Assembly (NCBI GenBank): GCA_900313845.1 | Contig: OMTC01000091.1 | Coordinates: 1 to 7,034, forward strand | Direction of reading: 5' to 3' | Source: an uncultured Prevotellaceae bacterium | Lineage (GTDB): Bacteria; Bacteroidota; Bacteroidia; Bacteroidales; Bacteroidaceae | DNA length: 7,034 nucleotides | Part shown: positions 1 to 4,784 of the stretch, in pieces | Layout: the number at the start of each line of letters is the position of its first letter | Numbering within the stretch: the stretch's first letter is position 1 | Made by a program: the position numbers and the translations under genes | The notes under the pieces: generated by a model | Database searches by the model: none | Told to the model about the DNA's origin: nothing | The model's input: the letters and a program-made list of their open reading frames with translations, nothing else

Positions 1-42
1 ACATTGAAAGAGTTTGGGTTGAAAAGATACGAGTTGTTTCAT
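1..42 (-). CDS. Start of a gene running off the left edge; possibly a SulP-family anion transporter
   Basis: Reading leftwards from an ATG at 42-40 there are 14 open codons to the window edge, giving MKQLVSFQPKLFQC. The start lies 63 bp after the stop of the M16 peptidase gene on the same strand, a spacing like the other gaps in this gene row, so a real gene start is plausible. The pattern of Met-Lys, a short polar stretch and PKLF resembles the N-termini of SulP-type sulfate/inorganic anion permeases that I recall from Bacteroides relatives. That is a memory-based resemblance over 14 residues and not a domain match. No membrane segment is visible yet. A weak -7-like sequence (TAGCTTTT, minus strand, 79-72) lies upstream but matches only 7 of 8 positions. 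The frame could also be chance. Confidence 0.4.
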   Translation of the reverse strand, partial: MKQLVSFQPKLFQC

Positions 43-105
43 TGAATCTTATTTTTGTTATCCTTGTTTTTAAAAGCTATAGTAGAGTTCAACGACGATT
101 AGTAC

Positions 106-1371
106 TTATTGAAAGATGAGCGTGGTGAGGTTTTGTTCTGAGAAGAGGTCTTGAGCCACTTGTTGAAGGAGTTCTGGCGTGAGTTTGTTGAGATGTTGGA
201 AGGTGTCCTCCACTCCTTCGAATTTGTTGTAATGAAGGAAAGATTTTGCCATGTCGAGGGCATAGTTTTCAAAGTTATCACAAGCCACACCGATTTGACC
301 TCTTATTTGCTTCATAGCCGCATCAAATTGACGTTTGGAGAGTGGTGCTTGCATCAGCTTGTCCAATTCTTTTCGAACGATTCTGAGGCATTTTTCCACA
401 TCTTCCGTGTCGCAACCAAAATAAATGGCAAAGGTGGCAGTATCGGTGTAATTGTTCAGACTACTTTCCACCGTATAAACCAATCCTTTGTGCTCACGCA
501 AAGCTACATTGAGAATGGAATTCATGCCTGGACCCCCAATCAGATTGTTCAGAAAATAGAGAGCAACGCGTCGCTTGTCGTTTGAAGGATAAGCCGCGCA
601 ACCTATCATCACATGGGCTTGGTGAGTTCCTTTTTCTTTGACGATAGAACCAGCGGACCCACCTGAAGCCCCCTCCCGTCCTCCCCGAGGGGAGGAGAAT
701 GCCATCCGGATGGCTTCCCTCCCCCTCGGGGGAGTTGGAGGGGGGCTTTGGGTCCACTTCTCCACTATTTTCTTTACCTTTTCGAATGAGTAGTTTCCGA
801 AGACGAAAAAGACCATTCGTTCGGGACGATAAAGGCGCTGAGTGAAGCGAAGGGCATCTTCAGTACGGAAAGAACGAACCATTTCCTTGGTACCGAGAAT
901 GTCGTGACCAAGGGGATGACCTTTGTAAATGATGTCTTCGAATTCATCAAAAATGAGTTCGGAAGGATTGTCGTTGTAGCTTTCAATTTCCTCCACGATG
1001 ACTTCCGACTCCTTGTCGATTTCGTGCTGAGGGAAAGTACTGTTGAAAACCACATCGAAAATGAGTTCCGTGGCACGTGCCAAATGCTCCTTCATGAAAG
1101 CGGCATATACCACGGTTTCCTCCTTGTTGGTGTAGGCATTCAGGTCGCCACCAACTGCTTCCATTCGATTCAGAATATGCCAGGCACGACGCTTCTTTGT
1201 TCCCTTGAACATCATGTGTTCGCAGAAATGCGCCATGCCTTGCTCCGACTCCAATTCATCGCGAGTTCCAGCATCAATGGCAATACCACAATAAGCCACA
1301 TGGGTTGGCGAAACCATGTGGATCAGTCTCATGCCATTGGGCAGGGTATGTGAATGGAATATTTCCTTCAA
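106..1371 (-). CDS. M16 family zinc metallopeptidase (insulinase/processing-peptidase type) with in-frame palindromic insertion
   Basis: A 421-residue protein of the M16B type. The inverted zinc motif HxxEH is His48-Phe-Cys-Glu51-His52, followed by the third zinc ligand in the VEEIESY stretch (Glu127 or Glu128), at the usual spacing. The N-terminal catalytic half (about 1-205) is joined to a C-terminal half (about 248-421) that carries GGPGMNS (279-285) and the Arg292/Tyr299 pair expected for substrate contact. No signal peptide is seen, so it is probably cytoplasmic; the substrate is unknown. Residues about 207-239 (Pro, Gly and Arg rich) are encoded by the nested palindrome at 655-755 and sit in the linker between the halves, away from the zinc site. 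The start appears to be TTG at 1371-1369. No ATG lies upstream before an in-frame TAA (1404-1402), and the next Met (residue 14) would remove the first conserved strand (HTLPNGMRLIH). The gene lies 109 bp after argF' on the same strand. Function as an active peptidase is inferred from intact motifs. Confidence 0.93.
   Translation of the reverse strand: MKEIFHSHTLPNGMRLIHMVSPTHVAYCGIAIDAGTRDELESEQGMAHFCEHMMFKGTKKRRAWHILNRMEAVGGDLNAYTNKEETVVYAAFMKEHLARATELIFDVVFNSTFPQHEIDKESEVIVEEIESYNDNPSELIFDEFEDIIYKGHPLGHDILGTKEMVRSFRTEDALRFTQRLYRPERMVFFVFGNYSFEKVKKIVEKWTQSPPPTPPRGREAIRMAFSSPRGGREGASGGSAGSIVKEKGTHQAHVMIGCAAYPSNDKRRVALYFLNNLIGGPGMNSILNVALREHKGLVYTVESSLNNYTDTATFAIYFGCDTEDVEKCLRIVRKELDKLMQAPLSKRQFDAAMKQIRGQIGVACDNFENYALDMAKSFLHYNKFEGVEDTFQHLNKLTPELLQQVAQDLFSEQNLTTLIFQ
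655..755. repeat. Nested palindromic repeat element inside the M16 peptidase gene
   Basis: This GC-rich block is one large imperfect palindrome. The outer ends are GGACCC (655-660) and GGGTCC (750-755). Inside them AAGCCCCCTCC (666-676) pairs with GGAGGGGGGCTT (737-748) with a one-base bulge. Within are three further dyads: TCCTCCCC/GGGGAGGA (679-696, 2-nt centre), the perfect 14-bp palindrome GCCATCCGGATGGC (701-714), and CTCCCCC/GGGGGAG (719-734). The two side hairpins are inverted versions of each other. The block has no stop codon in the peptidase frame. Only one copy is in this window, so calling it a dispersed repeat is inference from its structure. No clear target-site duplication is seen at the edges. 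Confidence 0.8.
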
Positions 1372-1390
1372 GGGATATAGATTAAAATGT

Positions 1391-1480
1391 AGAATGAAGA
1401 ATTAAGAATGAAGAATATATTTTACTCTGCTCATTGGATGAGTAATTCTCATTCTTCATTCTTCATTCATCATTCTTCAT
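1391..1480. repeat. AT-rich inverted repeat (GAATGAAGAAT family), copy 1
   Basis: This fills most of the gap between argF' and the M16 gene. The left arm 1392-1416, made of GAATGAAGAAT-type units, pairs with 1445-1468. Of 25 positions one is mismatched and one is deleted. The 28-nt loop holds a second small hairpin, CTCAT (1430-1434) with ATGAG (1438-1442) around TGG. Further ATTCTTCAT units continue to 1480 and abut the argF' stop codon (1483-1481). In RNA this would be a long stem, but no U-tract follows, so it is not a standard intrinsic terminator. It may still end or attenuate transcription or protect the argF' 3' end. A related copy is at 2543-2600. Confidence 0.7.
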
Positions 1481-2524
1481 TTACAACGATTCGAGCATTC
1501 GTTTGAGCACAACCTGTGCGGAGATTTCGCGATTGGCAGCCTCTGGGATGACGATGGAAGTAGGAGACTCAATGACATCATCACTCACAATCATGTTGCG
1601 GCGTACAGGCAGGCAGTGCATGAAGAAAGCATTGTTGGTCACAGCCATGTGCTTGGCATCCACCGTCCACGACATATCCTTACAAATGACCTTTCCGTAG
1701 TCCTCAGGACGAGTGACACCAGGACAACTCCAGTTCTTGGCATAGATGAAGTCAGCATCCTCAAACGCTTTCATCTGGTCGTATTCCACACGGGCATTCC
1801 CCACAAACTGAGGGTCGAGTTCATAACCTTCTGGGTGAGTAACCACGAAATCCACATTGGCAGCGTTCATCCATTCAGCAAATGAATTAGGAACGGCTTG
1901 TGGAAGAGCCTTTGGATGAGGAGCCCATGTGAGAACCACCTTTGGCTTTTTCACGGAAGAAAGCAAACCACTTTCCTTTCCGATAAAAGAAAGTTCATCA
2001 CCCTTGTCATTCACATCTTCGTTGAAATGACGCTTGGTCCAGTATTCCTCGATGGTGATGAGGTCGGCAAACGCCTGAAGAGGATGCACGGTAGCACTTT
2101 CCATAAAGAAAACTGGGCGGCCACTGTACTTGATGAACTGATTGAGAATCTTTTCTTCGTAGTCGTCTTGGCGATTTTCAAAACGAGCAAAAGAGCGCAC
2201 GCCGATGATGTCGCAGTAACAGCCCATCACAGGAATTGCCTCCAACAGGTGCTCACTCTTGTCGCCATCCATGATGACACCACGTTCTGTTTCCAGTTTC
2301 CAAGCACCTTGGTTCACGTCGAGAACGATAACGTTCATGCCGAGGTTCATGGCAGCTTTCTGAGTGCTGAGACGCGTGCGCAGACTATTGTTGAAGAAAA
2401 TCAACAACACAGTCTTGTTCTTACCCAATGTTTGAAACTTGAAGCGATCTTCTTTGATTTCGAATGCTTCCTGCATGGCAACCTTCAAGTCGCCTATGTC
2501 GCTCACATGCTGAAATACTTTCAT
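1481..2524 (-). CDS. argF': N-succinylornithine carbamoyltransferase (arginine biosynthesis)
   Basis: Transfers a carbamoyl group from carbamoyl phosphate to an N2-acylated ornithine, a step of the acylated arginine pathway that replaces ordinary ornithine transcarbamylase in Bacteroidetes. The protein has 347 residues. The carbamoyl-phosphate site is visible as SLRTR (47-51) and HPLQ (147-150), and the second-substrate side as MHCLP (302-306). Long stretches (for example GAWKLETERGVIMDGDK, 73-89, and VPNSFAEWMN, 211-220) match the Bacteroides fragilis succinylornithine enzyme as I remember it. The residue that separates succinyl- from acetylornithine enzymes (Pro90 in B. fragilis, Glu92 in Xanthomonas) is Ser90 here, which favours succinylornithine. 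Residues about 162-190 form an insertion absent from the 318-residue B. fragilis protein as I recall it. The start is ATG at 2524, 80 bp after the helicase stop. No ArgR box or clear promoter is seen in that gap. Confidence 0.93.
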   Translation of the reverse strand: MKVFQHVSDIGDLKVAMQEAFEIKEDRFKFQTLGKNKTVLLIFFNNSLRTRLSTQKAAMNLGMNVIVLDVNQGAWKLETERGVIMDGDKSEHLLEAIPVMGCYCDIIGVRSFARFENRQDDYEEKILNQFIKYSGRPVFFMESATVHPLQAFADLITIEEYWTKRHFNEDVNDKGDELSFIGKESGLLSSVKKPKVVLTWAPHPKALPQAVPNSFAEWMNAANVDFVVTHPEGYELDPQFVGNARVEYDQMKAFEDADFIYAKNWSCPGVTRPEDYGKVICKDMSWTVDAKHMAVTNNAFFMHCLPVRRNMIVSDDVIESPTSIVIPEAANREISAQVVLKRMLESL

Positions 2525-2542
2525 ATTGTAAAATTAGGAATT

Positions 2543-2600
2543 AAGAATGAAAAATTAAGAATGAAAACGGATTCTTCATTCTACATTCTTCATTCTTCAT
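2543..2600. repeat. AT-rich inverted repeat (GAATGAAGAAT family), copy 2
   Basis: This lies between the helicase stop and the argF' start. AAGAATGAAAAAT (2543-2555) pairs with ATTCTTCATTCTT (2585-2597) with one mismatch. After a 2+2-nt internal loop, AGAATGAA (2558-2565) pairs with TTCATTCT (2575-2582) around a 9-nt loop. Unit sequence, position between co-directional genes and closeness to the upstream gene's stop codon (2607-2605) are shared with the copy at 1391-1480. In the transcript it would form a hairpin in the helicase-argF' spacer. There is no U-tract. Confidence 0.65.
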
Positions 2601-2604
2601 TTAA

Positions 2605-4578
2605 CTATTTTTTCTTTTTCTTCTTTTTAGCAAATTCACCATAGAAAGGTTGGTCTTCCACTTGTCCTTCGAAGAAGCGAGCCCACGTTGGTTTTCCACC
2701 TTCGCGTCCTTTCTTTCGAATTTCTACGAATGGGTCGTCGGAGTAGCCTTTCTTCCCTCTTTTGGCAGGACGCTCATCGCTGTAAGCTTTTTCACCTTTC
2801 TTCTCTCCACGTTTCTTTCTGCTTCCCTCGCCCTTTGAAGAAGAGTTAGAGGAGAGGCTTCTTCCTTCGCGCCTTCCTCTGCTTCCTCGCGAACTTTCGG
2901 TCACTTCTATGTTGATTTTTCTTCCGTCGTATTCTGCACCATTCATGGCAGCGAGCAAAGTATTCGTCTGCTCTTCAGGCACTTCAAAGAACGAGAACGT
3001 CTTCATCAAGTCAATGCGACCGATGTCGATTTTCTTACCTTTCGCACAACGGTTCACAAAGCCCATCAATTGGCGAGGATTCAGATTGTCAATCTTTCCG
3101 ATGTTGATGAAAAGACGCGTGTATCCTTCTTCTGCTTGGTTGTTGCGGCTGTTGCGCTCATGACGACGCTCTTCACGAGTCTTGCGCACACTGCCACCCT
3201 CTTCCTTCTTCTTCGAGCGGTCGTCGGGTTGGATGATTTCGGGTGCGTGCTTATAATAGTTGAGGAAAGTGTTGAATTCCATCGACACCATCTTCTTCAG
3301 GATTTCGTCCTTTTCCATCAAATCGAACTTGCGATACACATCGTCGAGGAATGGAGCGATTTCTTCCTCATCCACTTCCACCTTCTCGATGTCGTCGAGC
3401 AACTTCATGAGTTGCTTTTTGCAAATTTCAGGTCCGGTAGGCATGACGCCTGCCACGAACTTCTTGCCAATTTGCTTTTCAATCGCACGTACTTTCGACT
3501 TTTCCTTCACATGGATGATGCAAAGACTTGTTCCTGCCTTTCCTGCGCGTCCTGTTCGTCCACTTCGGTGCGTATAGCTTTCTATGTCGTCGGGCAGACC
3601 GTAGTTGATGACGTGGGTGAGGTCGGCAACATCGAGTCCACGAGCAGCCACGTCGGTAGCCACAAGCAACTGGATGTGGTGCTGACGGAATTTCGACATG
3701 GTGAGGTCGCGTTGTGCCTGACTCAGTTCCCCATGCAGACTGTCCGCATTGTAGCCGTCCTGAATCAGCTTGTCGGCAATCTCCTGTGTTTCGAGTCGAG
3801 TGCGGCAGAAGATGATGGCGTAAATCTCTGGATAGTAGTCAGCCAATCGCTTCAGCGCATTGTATTTGTCCTTTGCCTGCACCAAGTAATAAATGTGGTT
3901 CACGTGTTCAGCACCTTCGTTACGGCTTCCCACCACAATCTCCTTGGCATCGTGCAAATAGTTCTTGCTGATACGTTCGATTTCCTTACTCATCGTGGCT
4001 GAGAACAACAGTGTGTTTCGCTCAGCAGGTATTTTCTCCAGAATCGTATCAATGCTTTCGGAGAAACCCATCGATAGCATTTCGTCTGCTTCGTCGAGCA
4101 CCACGTTTTCCACTTGGTCGAGTTTTGCCACACCACGCTCCATCAAATCGACGAGTCGTCCTGGTGTTGCCACAATGACCTGCACACCTTTCTTCAGTGC
4201 ACGAATCTGTGGTTCGATGTTGGCACCACCATACACTGCCAATACATGCAAACCATCAATGTATTTGGAATAAGATTTCAGGTCGTCGGTGATTTGCAAG
4301 CAAAGTTCGCGAGTCGGTGCAAGAATGAGTGCTTGCGTCACGATGCCTTCGTATTTTGTTTCCTGTAAGTCGGAATTGAGCGAAACCTTCTGCAATACGG
4401 GCAATCCGTAGGCTGCGGTCTTTCCAGTTCCTGTTTGTGCAAGAGCCACCACGTCGTTGTTGTTTCCGAGCAAATATGGAATCACTTGTTCCTGCACGGG
4501 CATGGGTTGTTCATATCCTATTTCTTCAATGGCTCTGCGAATTTCTTCCGAAACTCCTAATTCTTCGAATGTCTTCAA
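2605..4578 (-). CDS. DEAD-box ATP-dependent RNA helicase with DbpA-type RNA-binding domain (DeaD/CsdA-like)
   Basis: A 657-residue helicase expected to remodel structured RNA, such as ribosomal precursors or cold-stabilised mRNA, using ATP. The motif series is complete: Q motif (Phe4 and YEQPMPVQ, 22-29), I AQTGTGKT (47-54), Ia PTREL (88-92), Ib TPGR (138-141), II DEAD (162-165), III SAT (193-195), IV IIFCRT (255-260), V ARGLDV (312-317) and VI HRSGRTGR (337-344). Residues about 486-560 fit the DbpA-type RNA-binding domain (TRLFINIGK through INIEV) that defines the DeaD/CsdA/DbpA group. The tail (about 561-657) is low-complexity, rich in Arg, Lys, Gly and Ser, and ends in seven lysines; such tails usually bind RNA non-specifically. 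The start appears to be TTG at 4578-4576. An in-frame TAA lies 9 nt upstream at 4590-4588 with no ATG between, and the next Met (residue 26) would cut the Q motif. It is transcribed divergently from the CotH gene, with a candidate promoter at 4646-4639. Confidence 0.95.
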   Translation of the reverse strand: MKTFEELGVSEEIRRAIEEIGYEQPMPVQEQVIPYLLGNNNDVVALAQTGTGKTAAYGLPVLQKVSLNSDLQETKYEGIVTQALILAPTRELCLQITDDLKSYSKYIDGLHVLAVYGGANIEPQIRALKKGVQVIVATPGRLVDLMERGVAKLDQVENVVLDEADEMLSMGFSESIDTILEKIPAERNTLLFSATMSKEIERISKNYLHDAKEIVVGSRNEGAEHVNHIYYLVQAKDKYNALKRLADYYPEIYAIIFCRTRLETQEIADKLIQDGYNADSLHGELSQAQRDLTMSKFRQHHIQLLVATDVAARGLDVADLTHVINYGLPDDIESYTHRSGRTGRAGKAGTSLCIIHVKEKSKVRAIEKQIGKKFVAGVMPTGPEICKKQLMKLLDDIEKVEVDEEEIAPFLDDVYRKFDLMEKDEILKKMVSMEFNTFLNYYKHAPEIIQPDDRSKKKEEGGSVRKTREERRHERNSRNNQAEEGYTRLFINIGKIDNLNPRQLMGFVNRCAKGKKIDIGRIDLMKTFSFFEVPEEQTNTLLAAMNGAEYDGRKINIEVTESSRGSRGRREGRSLSSNSSSKGEGSRKKRGEKKGEKAYSDERPAKRGKKGYSDDPFVEIRKKGREGGKPTWARFFEGQVEDQPFYGEFAKKKKKKK

Positions 4579-4591
4579 AATCTTTCTTTAT

Positions 4592-4621
4592 CTAAAAAAT
4601 ATTATACAAAAGTCTTTTCAT
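4592..4621 (-). other. Possible 9-codon upstream reading frame in the helicase leader
   Basis: Between the candidate helicase promoter and its TTG start is an ATG frame of nine codons (MKRLLYNIF, then TAG). Its stop lies 13 nt before the helicase start codon and it is in a different frame. Its ATG sits at the apical end of the leader hairpin (4614-4632). It could be a leader peptide that couples or limits helicase translation. A frame this short can easily arise by chance in AT-rich DNA. Confidence 0.25.
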
Positions 4622-4632
4622 TCTTTGAAAAG
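4614..4632 (-). promoter_or_regulatory. Hairpin near the 5' end of the helicase leader
   Basis: CTTTTCA (4614-4620) and TGAAAAG (4626-4632) form a perfect 7-bp stem around a 5-nt loop. If transcription starts a few bases after the -7 box at 4646-4639, this stem lies at or very near the 5' end of the helicase mRNA. It could protect the message or hide the upstream ATG. The role is inference. Confidence 0.35.
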
Positions 4633-4638
4633 TGAGTG

Positions 4639-4646
4639 CAAATTTA
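4639..4646 (-). promoter_or_regulatory. Candidate promoter -7 box for the helicase gene
   Basis: The minus strand reads TAAATTTG, a full match to the Bacteroidetes primary sigma -7 consensus TAnnTTTG, 60 bp before the helicase start. No convincing TTTG -33 box is found at the usual 19-21 bp distance. The predicted leader is about 50 nt and includes the hairpin and short reading frame. Confidence 0.5.
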
Positions 4647-4720
4647 CGTAAAAATCTTCTTTTAATCGTTAAAAACCGCTGAAAATCACTTAATTATTCT
4701 CATTTCTTGAAAAAAAACAA

Positions 4721-4728
4721 TAACTTTG
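4721..4728 (+). promoter_or_regulatory. Candidate promoter -7 box for the CotH-family gene
   Basis: TAACTTTG fully matches the Bacteroidetes -7 consensus TAnnTTTG and ends 56 bp before the ATG, giving a predicted leader of about 50 nt. A clear -33 TTTG is not present at normal spacing; only a TTG at 4707-4709 is nearby, which is too close. The sequence just before the start (TATCATTTTTG) lacks a Shine-Dalgarno motif, as is usual in this phylum. Confidence 0.55.
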
Positions 4729-4784
4729 CCATCTCAAATTAGAGTTTTCTTTGTTTTTGGACTCTTAACGAAGTATCATTTTTG

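Noticed and set aside
50..57. Plus-strand TATTTTTG matching the -7 promoter consensus
   Set aside because: It would drive transcription into the antisense of the M16 gene, there is no -33 box, and the match is likely by chance in AT-rich DNA.
494..757. A second minus-strand frame of 87 codons covering the palindromic element
   Set aside because: It overlaps the M16 gene in another frame, and the M16 frame carries the conserved family sequence on both sides.
1391..1480. Reading the GAATGAAGAAT repeats as a CRISPR array or ordinary intrinsic terminator
   Set aside because: The units are contiguous without unique spacers, and the long stem is AT-rich with no following U-tract.
2605..2640. A-rich run at the end of the helicase gene as a programmed slippage site
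   Set aside because: The run encodes a lysine tail and the stop follows at once. No alternative downstream frame of interest is seen.
1898..2644. A 248-codon plus-strand frame opposite argF' and the start of the helicase 3' end
   Set aside because: It spans two real genes and an intergenic repeat antisense, and its tail is a poly-Phe run from the helicase lysine codons.
3070..4002. A 310-codon open frame on the plus strand opposite the helicase
   Set aside because: It is antisense to highly conserved helicase motifs, and its His/Val/Leu-rich translation shows no domain.
4741..4765. AGAGT/ACTCT pairing in the CotH-gene leader as a riboswitch or attenuator
   Set aside because: It is only a 5-bp stem around a 15-nt loop, too weak to support a call.
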